Below, one piece after another: positions 12,166 to 24,089 of a DNA stretch of 64,000 bases. The stretch's first letter is position 1; each line of letters starts with the position of its first letter. The notes under the pieces are model-generated. The model saw only the letters and a program-made list of their open reading frames with translations. It was not told the DNA's origin and did not search any database. Source of the stretch: Acheta domesticus (taxonomy: Eukaryota; Arthropoda; Insecta; Orthoptera; Gryllidae); assembly GCA_031308135.1 (NCBI GenBank), contig JAHLJT010000631.1, positions 33,775,522-33,839,521 on the forward strand, written 5' to 3'. Position numbers and translations under genes: made by a program.

Positions 12166-12829
12166 AGAAGGTTCTCCGAAAAGCGTTAGGTACGCCAGAG
12201 CTGACAGAAATGCACTTGCGAAAGTGCTTCTGCGCTAAATGATGGTACAGCCGTGTCCGGAGCAGATCGCCCTTCAGTACTGAGGCGCAATGCTGAGCTA
12301 GTACAGAACATCCGTGTGATCGCTAGGGAACGTAGCCGGGTCCAACCCCTGCTGCGTACTCGAAAGAAGACCACCTCTTGATGAAGGGCGTTGAAATATT
12401 CCCTGGGACACGTCGCCTAACTTTTCGTATTAAACTATATATTTATGAATTTTACAATCAGCTTCATTTTTCAACTTTTCAGACGCAATTCACCTTCAGT
12501 TTCAACGCTACTGGAATTTGGGTGGATTGTGGAATTCCTGGGCGCGACGGATACTTGAGATTAATTTCGTTGAGTAGCTTCTCCTGCCGTCATTCATTAT
12601 CTTACGATTATTTCATACATCATTACAAATGTTGAATTTAAGATTTTTTCCTTATCATCTGTCTTAAAAAAATCGTAAATGTTTGGACAATGGGAATACG
12701 ATATCGAATCACAGAAGGTGCGCGAAACTTCTGCTTATGTACTCCATGGATTTCTGTTGTACGATGAGTGATGGAGAAATGTAGGAAGTATCAGCCAGCC
12801 GCAAACGTGCGGTCGCCCTGTCACGGACA

Positions 12830-13230
12830 GGAAGGCGTACGAAGCTGTCTCCTGCCTGCGGTCCAGTCGCGCCCGCTGTATGACATCATTTCGGAGCGTC
12901 TTGCGGCGCGGCGGTCCTTTAATTCGCCGCATCCGAGCGACCGCATGGGGAAGCGCAACCAGAGAATGGTAATCCATTTAATAAACGCGCGAGCGGGCCG
13001 GGTCGTTGAAGGAATTTTGACGCTCTGTTAATTGCGGCAAAAAAGCGCGGCGATGAGCGCACGGCGCGTTAAGATCATGTCGTGTTGTTTTTGCGGTGGC
13101 GCGCGGGCGTGCCAGCTGGCGCTGCAGCGGCGGCAGGACGGCCGTCTCTTATTGCGCTTGCGCACTAATGCGCCGACGGCAGTTTTGCGCCTGGCGCGGC
13201 GTTGCAGCGGCAAAATATTACATTTCTCGG
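12830..13230. other. CpG-rich island 6
   Basis: Moderately GC-rich with many GCGC words. The 178-codon plus-strand frame 13032-13568 begins in it and runs into AT-rich DNA. It has a Cys-containing start (MSCCFCGG) but no recognisable domain. Confidence 0.45.
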
Positions 13231-13239
13231 AGGTCCTCG

Positions 13240-15030
13240 CTGGCATATCTAACGAATGCTCCGTCTACTCTGTGCGAGTCCCGCCCGCTCCTGTCCTTTT
13301 CACTTCTACCTCTGATTGTTCGTTTCGTAACTGTTCTTGTCGTGTTGATTCGAGTCCTGTGAGTTTTCAAAAATCGCGTTGGTGTTTCTGTGGCTTTCGA
13401 AAGAACTGGGTAATTGAAAGCTGTAATTTTGAAATGGTCCAAATATTTCAAATGATTCAGGGATCTGCTGTCAGCGAATGTCAGGCCAATCGATTAAATG
13501 CATATTTCCTGTCGATACCACGAACAGAAGAAATCGATTCATCAGTATTATTGGCTATAAAGAATTAATGTTGCTTTCAATTCCATAAAATGCATTTTAC
13601 GTGTCATTCAATACTTTCTACCATATTCATTTTCGAATAATCAATCCTTTTTTCAAATGTAAATTTTGTTAATAAAAATCTTATGTTACTCTCTCCATAT
13701 CAAAACTAAAACCGTTCGAAATAAAAAGAATTACCCTAATATTCCATAACATTTGTCTGTATTTCTCATATTGGTAACGGAATAAAATGATGTGGCTGTG
13801 GTTGCTTTCATCGAAGTGGTTTAACGTGGTGGCGCTTCCTGGAGTACCGTTCCACCTACGATCACGCGCCCTCCCGCCCTGCGGCCACTACCCCTCCGTT
13901 GCATTCACTTATTAGTCTCGTAAACCATAAAACCACCCATGTGGTGGTGTATTACATTGATGAGTCCGTGACTGCAACTTCGCCAATTCTGGAGGGCGTG
14001 GGTGCTAGTCGTTGCAGTGAGGGATTTTAGGCATTATGCGACCGGGGTAGACTGCTGCCTATAAGAGAATTCACAAGTGCGTCCAAAGGGACACGCGCCA
14101 ACTTGAGCAAATCTGGGAATTTTAATAGAACAACTAGATGTAGGGATTCTCTAATGTACCTAATATGTTGACCAATCCATCAAAAGTGGCCAAATAGCCC
14201 TGGTTGTTCGACTAAGTTGCCGTGTTTTTCCTCTATTACAACTGACATGTAAAGAGAACCTGTTATCTTGTGTTTATCCCACAAGATTGACCCTTTGTAT
14301 AAAACTTGATTTTTTAAAGGGTAAATTCAAACAAATATCTAAGTTGTTTTGTTGCATTGTTTCAGAAAAAGGGAATTTTTACATTATTACTGGAGTTTTG
14401 TTGAGGACTGTTGAATGAGACTGCGCGACATGTGCGCAGTTCGTCCTAGGAAGCAGCATGACTTGAATTTTTTTTGTCGCCTATCTGTAAAATTTGATTA
14501 ATGGCCCTTGACCCGTTGTCCGGCCGTGCGCTCAAGAAGCCGATTGCTTTGAGAGGTATGATATTTTGGCTTTGCCCTAAACTTTGCGCTACGAAGGCGC
14601 CCCTAAAAGTCACAGACCCTAGAAGGCGCCCCTAGAAGTTCAGCGAAGCGTTGCTTATCCAATATCATAGTTCGCTGTAATTAGAGTAACAGAGTCCCAG
14701 TTAACCGATGCTCGGGGTTCCCCAACGTTCATAAGAAAAACATTAAAATACTTCTTTGAAAATAATACAGAAGTTTGTACATTAGTTGCTGCTGTCACTG
14801 CAACCCGGCGTGTGCGCTGGGTGTTGCCTTCACTTATTCAAGGAGTATTGAGTTTTCGGGAATTCGATAATCGAAAACTCACGTCAATCGTTGTACTCGA
14901 ATTTTCCTTTCGCCATTTCCGTTCTGTCTTATCTGTGGCTGTTCTAAACGTGTTCGTTCACATATATGTGACTTGAATTCTGAAATGATCTTCGGATAAT
15001 GCGAACGTCTCCATATCTGTTGCCTCGTGT
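13240..15030. other. AT-rich noncoding DNA with a short direct duplication
   Basis: No gene seen. Two near-identical pieces, GAAGGCGCCCCTAAAAGT and GAAGGCGCCCCTAGAAGT, occur about 34 bases apart near 14594-14640, suggesting a small tandem duplication. Confidence 0.35.
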
Positions 15031-15039
15031 AATCGTGAG

Positions 15040-15290
15040 CGTACTGCACGTGGCGAGTGGAGCGGCGGAGGCGGCCTCCCGAGGGGGCTGGCTGAAGGCA
15101 GTGGCGTGCGCGAGCCGCACCCTCCACGTGCCCCGCGCCGGGCTGGGCGCTGCCGTTCCGGTGCGCGCGGCGCATAAATACCGCCCCCGCCCCCAGAGCA
15201 GACGAAGGCATTAATCGGCGGCGGAGCTCATGAGCAGGGCGTGCCCCGTCGTCACGCGCCCCCGACCAGCCCTTCCACTTCACTCCTCTG
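15040..15290. other. CpG-rich island 7 with TATA-like site
   Basis: Holds CATAAATA at 15173-15180 followed about 27 bases later by GCAGACG, a weak initiator match. A plus-strand core promoter is possible but unsupported by any exon. Confidence 0.4.
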
Positions 15291-15299
15291 TTCCTCACG

Positions 15300-16465
15300 T
15301 CGGGGGTTTAGTACAGCCTCGCCAAGTCTGTTGCCTCCTTCCTATATCAGTTTGGGTTCATTTTTCATTCGAAACACCAAGAACTCAAATCACACAGGCT
15401 GTTGAAATTCGCGAGAAGAGGGACAAACGGTTTGCTATCTTCGCTTCAGCATAATGTTAATGTTCACTGACAATTGTTAAAAATTTTTGCGTATCCAACC
15501 AGGGTGGGCGCCACTTGTCAATTTTCCCCACATGTTTCGCAGCCCGCTGTCACATCTCACAGTGACAGGGGCCACCCCGAAGAACACGAACACGAATGCG
15601 AAAAATACGAAAAAAGCTCGGACTCGCCGCCAATAGGAAACAATCAGTTTGTAGGGTTCTTCGTCACTACATACATGCTGATTTGCTTACGTCGAAGAGC
15701 GTTGTGAGCCCATTAAAAATAGTTTATTACTCGTGAATATGTATACGCTTAAGATTTACATGTGCAATGTCCCACTACGCGCATTTGGAATTATAATCGT
15801 TCATCAAGATGCGATTTCGCCAGGCAGTTCTGGCTGTAAATATCTAAATTGCATATTCTTTCTCTCTATACACGTAACTCGTTATGTCGAAATACTCCAT
15901 AATTCGAACATCACATTTTCCTCTTCGTATTGGAGGTATCGAGGTTCACTATAAATTCAAGGAAACGAAAAATTCAATTTCCGTGCAAATTAGTACTATA
16001 TTGTTAGGTATGAGAATGTTGTTTTTGGCACATGGTCTTCCCTTTCTGTCGAAGTTCATGTCATAGGAATGAGTAAAGATACTTCTTTTGCCTTTTCTTC
16101 AATATGTCCTTGGTAAACAGTGAGCCGTCACGGGTATTTTCCAAGCCAATGACTGCACGACCAAAAATCTGCCCCATTGGAACGAGAACCTGGCGAGGAA
16201 CTTCCAAGTAGACAACTTTTCTGGTTGCAGTGTATCTGCAAATCTGCCGAATCACTTAACAAATCTTTAAAACTGAGGCGAGGATATTGGTGAAAACGCC
16301 CGTGCAGCGTTTTGATGGAAAATAAAATACAGGAACTCATTGTATATTATTATATTTATCTACATTTATGTATATTGATAGCTCTCGGTGAAGTACAGAG
16401 TAGTTTAGAAGGTACGGTGGTGTCGTAAAGGCGCGCGACACGTCTGTGACGTTACACTCGGACCG
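15300..16465. other. AT-rich noncoding stretch
   Basis: No gene or repeat recognised; only short open frames. Confidence 0.3.
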
Positions 16466-16471
16466 AGATAC

Positions 16472-16594
16472 ACGTTTCCTATTGACGAACGATTTCAGGA
16501 GATTTAGCGAACGCACGCACGCTTCTGAGGCGGCAGAGTCGCTGTGCGCTTGCGTTCGTTCGTTAAAACTCACTAAATAGTTCAATAGGAAGCG
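16472..16594. repeat. imperfect foldback (inverted repeat)
   Basis: The left arm (16472-16520, starting CGTTTCCTATTG) is the imperfect reverse complement of the right arm (16545-16594, ending CAATAGGAAGCG). Both arms also contain CGAACGCA-type blocks. It could be a short foldback/MITE relic or a hairpin-forming sequence. No target duplication was identified. Confidence 0.45.
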
Positions 16595-16839
16595 CTTAAA
16601 TTGGGTCGTACTGATGCGTGAAGTAGTCAGTGATTCCAGATTGATGTCAGGAAATTCAAGATTTCGTGCGCCGGCGAATCTGTACAGTCATTCGCTCCAG
16701 GAACGAACCACTTGATTTCCTATAGAGCTGTAGTGGTGTTTGCTTTTTGGTCGTGAGCATATGTTTGCGGGAGTGGGGTGCGCGCACACACAGCAGGTTT
16801 TGTATTCTCTCCTCCGTGTCGTGAGAATGGACGGCTTCT

Positions 16840-17050
16840 GCGGAAGGCGAGGGCCGCGCCGGGCGGCGCGCGAGAGTGACGCGCTGCGTCTTCCGCGAAC
16901 GCCGCTGCGCCGTGCGCCGCGCGCGTGTGCGCTTGCGGCCTTTTTCCGTCCGCCGAATCGCCGATGAAGCCTGGGCAGGGCAGGGCGGGCGCTGGCGCTG
17001 AGTCAGCGGCGAGCGGGCGCGGCCCTGCTATGCTCTGCCCTGCCGCTCCG
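16840..17050. other. CpG-rich island 8
   Basis: GC-rich with GCGCG words and CTGCCC/GGGCAGG direct and inverted words near 16970-17045. No coding evidence. Confidence 0.5.
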
Positions 17051-17059
17051 CGCATCTAC

Positions 17060-17815
17060 CAGATGCGGCCTCTGCAATTAACATGGTTTCACTTTTTTTC
17101 TGCATCTTTAATTAATGTCAATGAAAAGGTCAGTCTAGAGGTTGGGCGAAATGCAGATTTTCTCAAATCCGCTTACTGACGTGCTAAGAGGTTATTTTAA
17201 TTTTAAGGACCATTCACGTACAAGTTTATTGATAGTAAATATTATAATTATAATAATTCAATTTGGTAACATTATGTGGGGAGGAAATGTGCCATGGAAG
17301 AAATACCGAAGAAAAAGTACATAATAAAATTGTAGCGATATTTCACTACAATTAAATGAGATACTTCATTTGCTGACCTGTACTAAAAATAATTTGAGGG
17401 AAGTGGCGTTCTTTACGACTGCTTTCCCATGTGAAGTATTGACGATTTATTGGATGATATAATTGCAAGGAAGGGCTAGAGACTGGAATAATAAGACCAC
17501 GGATAGGAGTAAATAGGCAGGGAATAGACCTGCTCACGAATTAGAAACAGATGATGTTAAAGTGTGTATGATGTTTTGTGTAAAATGCAAAATACTTGGA
17601 AGCATAAAGCGTTCCAGAAGAAGTAGGAGCTATTTGAGATGTAAAATTCGAAAGGAAAAGACAAATATCTGGCAAGATTAGAAATGTCGATTTTTTTTTT
17701 CTTGACTCGAGGGATTTGAGAGAATTGTTTGTTCCGTTCCTAGTTCAAGGTAACATAGACACTTGTGCACGTAACACCTTGCGTCTCTTGGAGCAAGCTG
17801 ACGCGTTGTGCGGAA
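17060..17815. other. AT-rich noncoding stretch
   Basis: No gene seen. A poly-T run occurs at 17692-17700. Confidence 0.3.
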
Positions 17816-17819
17816 GAAA

Positions 17820-17990
17820 CAGTATCGCTTTCTTAGCGGCGTGGCATGGCGTGGCGTGCAATCGGTTGGCACGGCGCCTGAAGCCTCTTTGACAGAACGG
17901 GATGGGGCGGGACGGCGGCGCAGGCCGAGCGATATTCGTCCGTGCCACCGCGCCCAGGCACTCTGCCCACGCTGTAGACGGGAACGCGGT
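17820..17990. other. CpG-rich island 9
   Basis: Short GC-rich block containing GGGATGGGGCGGGACGG, a GC-box-like sequence of the Sp1/KLF type. No exon recognised. Confidence 0.4.
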
Positions 17991-18449
17991 TCAGAACACA
18001 ACCAGTGGGGGCTACAAATTGGATACTTCAAAACAGAATAGCGTCATATGTCAAAGCCATGTGACAAGACACAGGGGACACCTTTCTTGTGACAGTTTTG
18101 TCTTCAGTTAGGTCTGATGTGGACTTCAAACATTGGCAATGGGCTATATTGCGGGTATAGGTTTTTAATGCGAAGTTCTACCTGACGCAAAACATTGTCT
18201 CCAAAATCATTATTTTTTTCTTAGTTTTGGCATATTCAAGCTTTCTGCATTGAAATATGTGTTACGTGTAACTGTAAGAATATCGTTAAATTCAGAACCA
18301 AAACTTCCGGCTGTTCTAGAAAACGCGACTGTGCGCATATGTGATCAGATTAGTCAGAGGGATGCCTATAAGAGTTCTTTACGGAACACGTGCTAGTAAT
18401 GGTTTCTTCTTAACGATAATTTTGTTTGTAAAAGGAGAACGATGAAAGG

Positions 18450-18616
18450 CGTTTTTCGTGATGAGCGGATGGCGCGCGCCGGGGAAGGCGTTGGGTGGCT
18501 GCGCGGGGCCTCCTGCGCCCATTGATAAATCCGGCAGTGGGTCAGCGGCGAGCGGCGCGCAGCGGAACGGGGCGGGGCGGGCAGAGTCTTCAGGGAATTC
18601 GCCAGCCGTCGCGTCG

Positions 18617-18647
<31 letters not shown>

Positions 18648-19260
18648 AGCCCCAGCCCCAGCCGCGCAGTGCCCGCTGCGTAAACAGCGGGGCCATGTGC
18701 TCCCACGGCTTCCAGGAAGCTGTCGCCCGTTTCCGCGCGCCCGGCGAATCAAAGTGATCTGGGCGCTGCCTTCGACCAGGCCCAAGCCAAGTCGGGCCGT
18801 TTCCTGTCATCTCGCCGACCCCGTCCAGTCTCTTCGACACGCGCCGCACCGTCCCGACTCGTCTATCGCTGCTACGTCTTGCTGCGTTCCATCCACTCTC
18901 GTCCGACTCGGCTGCTCTTCTACGACTCGCCCTTCTCCGCTCAAACTCGCCTCGTTCCTTCCCGATTCGCCCCAACTCGTCACGAGACGTCTCCACTCGT
19001 TCCTTCCCATCGCACCGGGCCGCATTTCGGCGTCTTTTCTCGCCGTCCCATTCTCGGCTGGAATCCTCGCCCCGTTCCCTTGCTTTTTTTTCTCTCTTCA
19101 CCTTTCTCTTTCCCCGCCCCCCGCCAGGCCTCCACCTCCTCTGCCTGGCCCCTCCTCCGCCGCGTCCTCGCTCCACGCCCGGGCGGAACGGGCGCGGGGC
19201 CGAATTTCGCCTCGACGAGCGATAAACGCGTCTGAGTCACTTGGGCCGCGCGCGCCCTCG
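18450..19260. other. CpG-rich island 10 with (GCC)n
   Basis: The largest island. It contains GC-box-like GGGGCGGGGCGGG (18569-18581) and a perfect (GCC)n run at about 18616-18646. The run gives an alanine stretch in one frame (18458-18757) and proline or arginine stretches in others. The 265-codon minus-strand frame 18379-19176 is Arg/Glu-rich low complexity. A polyalanine-containing exon cannot be excluded, but nothing around it resembles a known protein. Confidence 0.55.
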
Positions 19261-19269
19261 AGGAGCCCG

Positions 19270-20595
19270 CTGCTTTACGTCAGGGCCTCGCCACTGGAAA
19301 TGTGAAGTGCATTGAATGCTGAATTATGTTCGCCCGAGTGATTCACGTTGTTGAAACGCCCCAGCGCTATACGTTTTCCGTAAAATACGAGCGCGCCACG
19401 GGAATATTATACATTAGAAAATAGCTTCGGGCTGATTTTTACATGGCGTTGACGTAAGGCTCAGAGGTCGAGGCCGGCTGCAAATTTTAGATCATTAACG
19501 TTTTGCCCCTTGGTGCGTCACGTCTTAAGTCGGAAAAAGAGGTTTAAACCGTAAAATACAAGTTTCGCGTCGCATAAACACACTTGTTATTCGAATTCTT
19601 AATCGAAACTTCGAAGCTGATCCAAAAAGAAATACGAGAAGGGTTATAAGGAGAGTTGCCATAAACGGAAGCCGTAGTTCGGATTGGCCGCGGGGAAATA
19701 AAGCAAGAAAGATGGACTGTTGATTTCCCAACGTTTGAGGAGTCTGAGGGAAAAGCGAATTTTTCGGAGTTAACAACTTCTTTTATAAACCTTTTGCCTT
19801 AATATGCTATTTATATTGTCAAGATACTAAAAGACATTTATGTTAATAGGATATGTATATTAATATTTGGATGTTAGTAATATATTTGGAAGATATTAAT
19901 ATGTACTATATTAATATTGCAGTTGAAAGTGACAATTTGGGAAGTGAACGCTTTCCTGCTTCTTTGATTCGCAGAGTATCAACAGATGCTTGAAATTCTA
20001 AGGGAAAATTTCTGAAAAAAATATTTTATGAACTTCTAAGTAATATTTATAAAACATATTTGTTATAATTTTATTTCGTTTATTGGACTTTTTCGAAAAT
20101 GAAGACTGTGCAGTGCATACATAACCATTTAATAATTTTAATTACTTTGACTTGCATACGAATAACATTACTTGGGAGAGGGGTACTATTAATTTTATTT
20201 AGTGTGGCGGAACGAACTTCGAACTTATAAACTGCGTCAGCCGAAGAAGATAAAGAATCTCGTCTAATGACGCGGATTTTAGAATTTCGATGTTATGAAA
20301 ATTTAGTCGATGAATCTCATCAGGGTTTTTTTTGTAAACATTTTGGATTTGTCACTGTTTATGATCTAAATGATGAACAATCCAATTGAGTCGACATCAT
20401 CATCATCATCATCACACATTTTGATTTGAGCGTCTGGCCCGTTGATCTTCCTACGTTTTTGTTGGAGCGTCCTCTAGTAAGTTCGCGGTACTTGATTAAT
20501 ACTCTCACTTCCGGGGTAACTCCAGTTGTGAATACATCCGCTGGTGATGCTCAGGCCGTGCGTAATGAGAGTGTAAACGCAAGCGTTATGCATCC
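19270..20595. other. AT-rich noncoding stretch with (ATC)n
   Basis: TTAATATT-rich stretch near 19840-19920 and an (ATC)n microsatellite at about 20396-20414. No gene seen. Confidence 0.35.
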
Positions 20596-20599
20596 GTTC

Positions 20600-20780
20600 G
20601 TTGCCTCGGGGCGAATGCAAGTGGCGTTGGCTCGCGCTGCCTCTGGTAGCGCCGGGCGCGACTTGGCAGAGCGACTGCAGATCTGCGTGCGTGCCCCTCG
20701 CCGAATGCCAAGCAGCGCGGGCCCCTCGCCGGAGCCCTTCTTCGCCATCGGCGACGCACGCCGCTTCGGGAAGAAAGCTC
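20600..20780. other. CpG-rich island 11
   Basis: Moderate GC block with compositional frames on both strands. Just downstream, near-duplicate pieces GGTGCCTTATAAGAGGGCGG and GGCGCCTTGTATGAGGCCGG lie side by side (about 20947-20985). Confidence 0.4.
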
Positions 20781-21594
20781 CTCGTGGCAACACCACAATC
20801 ATCAGATTTGGCTGAACATGGTGTATTACCTGGCGACTGGAGAGGCCCCACCCTCGAGCCGCATGCCGTCCATTCGAGTCGGAGCAGCGTGACGTGCAGC
20901 CAGAGCTGAGAGCGCTGATAGAGAGAAGGACCCGCGTCTCAAGGGTGGTGCCTTATAAGAGGGCGGCGCCTTGTATGAGGCCGGCCTGCAGCCCAGAATG
21001 CAGGAGGCTGCATCAGCTGTTCCAGCAAACCGGGCCCCCACACGAAACTAGGTCGCAGCTCGCCCGACCACAGTGGAGCGAAGTTTTAGACGATGAATTA
21101 TTTAATGCCATATACAAGCTATACTTTAAAGTTGCAATCCTTTTGCAGTTAAATCTGAAAATTACCCAACCTAAAACTTCGTAAATAGCCACATTTTCAT
21201 TAGATTATGACTTCAACAAGCAGTAGTTCTCGACTTTCAGGTTTCGTTTGAAATTCCCAAAAAATGACTGAAAAAATAGCAGGTACTCTACCGCCAAAAG
21301 GATTGTAGGTTTCGTTTCGCTATTTGTTTTCAAGTGACCGTGCCTTTTGATTTACCTGCAGCTACATAAATGAACGAATAAATTGGTGTAATCACTGTAA
21401 GTGGCGGGAGATCATTGATGAAATCGAGAACTTTTGCCCGGCAAATTCAACTTAAATGAACTAGGATCGACTTCTCATTTCTCGGGCGATCTATCCTTGG
21501 CGCTTTGCGTCGTCCCAGCGTTGAGTGTGTTGCTCTTTGCTCATGCCCTCTTTTCTCCATGGGATTTCCCGGATATTCCTAGCATCTTGCTCCG

Positions 21595-22060
21595 CCCCCA
21601 ATGGAACCCCCAGCCCTGGGCTTTCGCCAGCGGCCCCGGAGATGCTCCGCCAGGCCGAGGGCCGAGAGCCGAGGGCTGCGCCTGCTCCAAACTTTTGTCT
21701 TTCTCGGGTGATCCTCACCAACTAAGCCTTTTCGGCAATATCGGAGGTCAATTGTTTGATGAATGGACGAGTGATAGTTGATAATATAATTTGAGTAATA
21801 ATGAATAACACCGTACAATTCCATGTTTCCAAACTTGCATGGCCGCAGTGTCCCTCGGGGGCCGTGCGATTCGTGCTCAGCGTTCGCTGTTCCCGCGGCG
21901 GCCTCTGCCCTTTGCGCTGGCCGGCCGGCCTTCGAGGCGTCAATGGGCCGGTTGTTCGCGGGCCGCTGAAGGCGCCTCTCATTCAGCCGCGGCCCCTCTC
22001 ATCTCCCGCAGGGCCCTTTGCGTGCCCGACCACGCGCACCCGCGCAGGTGGTTTCTTTTA
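21595..22060. other. CpG-rich island 12 (two peaks)
   Basis: Two GC-rich peaks separated by an AT-rich dip at about 21720-21830. Repeated CCGAGGGCCGAGAGCCGAGG near 21653-21675. No coding evidence. Confidence 0.45.
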
Positions 22061-22144
22061 AAGGGCGAGCGCAAAGCAGAGGGAACTGGACGGCTGCACC
22101 CGGAAATGGAGAAATCGGCTCTGGGAAGGAAGAAATAGAAAGCT

Positions 22145-22336
22145 TGTGAATGATCTTGGCTGTCCGGGTGACGCCGCGTCGAAGGCTGTGTTGCCGACGT
22201 TTCGACCATCTTATCGTGGTCTTCCTCAGGGCTGGTCTACCAAGGGCAGACCAGCCCTGAGACAGGGCAAGATGGTCAAAAAGTCGGTAACTCAGCCTTC
22301 GACGCGGCGTCACCCGGACAGCCAAGATCATTCACA
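22145..22336. repeat. 44-bp perfect inverted repeat (foldback element)
   Basis: Positions 22145-22188 and 22293-22336 are perfect reverse complements over 44 bases, starting TGTGAATGATCTTGGCTGTC. Inside them lie further, imperfect complementary segments, for example GCTGGTCTACC against GGGCAGACCAGCC. The two halves look like head-to-head copies of one short dispersed sequence, the left half carrying more sequence. On the minus strand the left half contains a hammerhead-ribozyme-like word order, described in the findings. Confidence 0.8.
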
Positions 22337-22409
22337 TGACTCCGGCCGCGGAAGCCTAAGACTTCAAATCGAAAGTTTAGCAAAGTCTTGGTGGAAGAGA
22401 GAGCAAGTG

Positions 22410-22660
22410 ATGCGCGCGGGGGACTGACGAGCGGTTGGGGAGTTTGGCGGAGGCACGCACCCTGGGAGTGGCGGGGCGGGGCGGCGCGGAACAATGACAG
22501 GCGGCGGCGTCGCCGCGCCCGTCCCCGCCCCTCCCGCCCTCCGCCACGCCCCGTGCCCCGCCACGCCCCACCGCGCCGCGCCTCTGGGCGGAACCCCCCT
22601 TTCGGCAGAGCGAGGACCGCTCGCCACCCCGCGCGCGCCCCTATCAGGGGGTCTTACGCT
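22410..22660. other. CpG-rich island 13
   Basis: Begins with the GC-box-like GCGGGGCGGGGCGG (22471-22484) and continues with C-rich CGCCCC words. Immediately right of the foldback. Open frames on both strands are compositional. Confidence 0.5.
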
Positions 22661-22669
22661 CCCGTGCAT

Positions 22670-23530
22670 GTTTCGAATGCTGCATTCGACGGCTCTGGAG
22701 CTTCGAAGCAACAGCGTTGATAGCAATCGCATTTCCTTTTATAGAAGATTTGGGTGGAGGAGCTGCATTGGAAGAGGCTCTCAGTTTGAGACAATATCAA
22801 AGAAGTGCCAAAAATTATACCATTTGGGGCAATTTTTTTCGTGTAGGGACTAAAAGTGAGAAATGGTATGATTACTACACTCGCCTCTCTTGTCCCCTAA
22901 GGGCCAATATTCGTTGGTCGTGGTGATGTGGTTGCGGTTGGCTACGGGAACCTGCTTGTGATGTGGGCTGACGGTGATCGGCTGCCACAGACTCGGAGGT
23001 GGGTGGCCAAGCCAAACATCCACATCACTTGGAGTCAAGTGTCTCAACAAACAGTTGCGTTCAACTCTGATTACCCATTTTGGGAAATCGTTTTGCAGTA
23101 AAAATTATCCAGAGCACAGAATGAGTCAAATCGTTCACTCACCTTTGTACACCAGGGTTCAAATCGTTGTTACCCCATGTGAAATATGTGATGGTCAAAT
23201 GTAGCCCGCGGCTAGTTTCTCAGCGTTCATCCGTTTCTTGTGACTTACATTCCAACCGTATCCCCATCTTCATGCAACACTGTCTGTTCATCTGGCAGCT
23301 CTTTCTTTACTTTCGCATTCATCTCCCTGTTTAAAAATGACCATCTTAACGGATTTAAATTACTTTCCAGTGCATATGATATCTTTCATTATCTCCTTTC
23401 AAACAACCCTTACGATAAATCTATGTATAGTAATCGTGTAACCTGCATGTGTCTTTTTGTTCCTCACACTTTTTCTGGTCCATCATTCGCGACAAGTCTG
23501 ATGTCTTTCGGAGCGTCTCTGTCTCTTTTT
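22670..23530. other. noncoding stretch
   Basis: A 149-codon plus-strand frame (23240-23689) is Ser/Phe/Leu-rich with no recognisable domain. No gene called. Confidence 0.3.
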
Positions 23531-23536
23531 GTAAAA

Positions 23537-24080
23537 AACATCGATATATTAACGCGGAACGGACGAGGGTGTTGGAAGGAAGATGTATTAACGTTGATGT
23601 TTTTTAACATCGATGTTTTTTCTTTCCTGGTGTTTTGTCTCAGAATGAAAAATTCACATGACCACAATGCTATAAAAGTTAAAATATGAAATATTACTGA
23701 TGGTGACATTGTTAGTTCAAGAGTTGGATCCAAAGGAACACTGTACTTCTTTCAAGGACCAAACTCTCCCTCCTTGCAAGGAGATGACCTCCTTGCCCTT
23801 GTATTTCCTCTTTCTTCATATTGATTTTGCACATTGAGAAGTGGTCCACAAATGATCTGCGTTGTAGGGTCTGCCCTTTCTTCTCGTATCCTTATTCGGT
23901 GAATTGATAAACTCGAACTCTGTCAAATTTAATTTTGTTACAAACGAATTTAATGTTAGAGGCTAGTAAATCAGCTTGAAGACAACGATGTTGAAAAACA
24001 TCGTATTGTATTATTCGATGTATTATTAAACATCGATGTTTTAATCTTGAACATCGCTGTTTGCTAACATCGACGCTTTT
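23537..24080. repeat. cluster of AACATCGATGTT-type palindromic motifs
   Basis: The 12-base palindrome AACATCGATGTT or close variants occur repeatedly. They are at about 23537, 23592-23622 (two close together), 23984-24005 (inverted pair) and 24028-24076 (three). The surrounding DNA is AT-rich and noncoding. Such clusters are typical of subterminal regions of non-autonomous DNA transposons, but I could not define ends. Confidence 0.5.
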
Positions 24081-24089
24081 TTATTGAAG

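Noticed and set aside
18379..19305. 265-codon minus and 202-codon plus frames, and a polyalanine frame at 18458-18757
   Set aside because: High GC lowers stop frequency on both strands; residues follow base composition and the (GCC)n run. No known domain.
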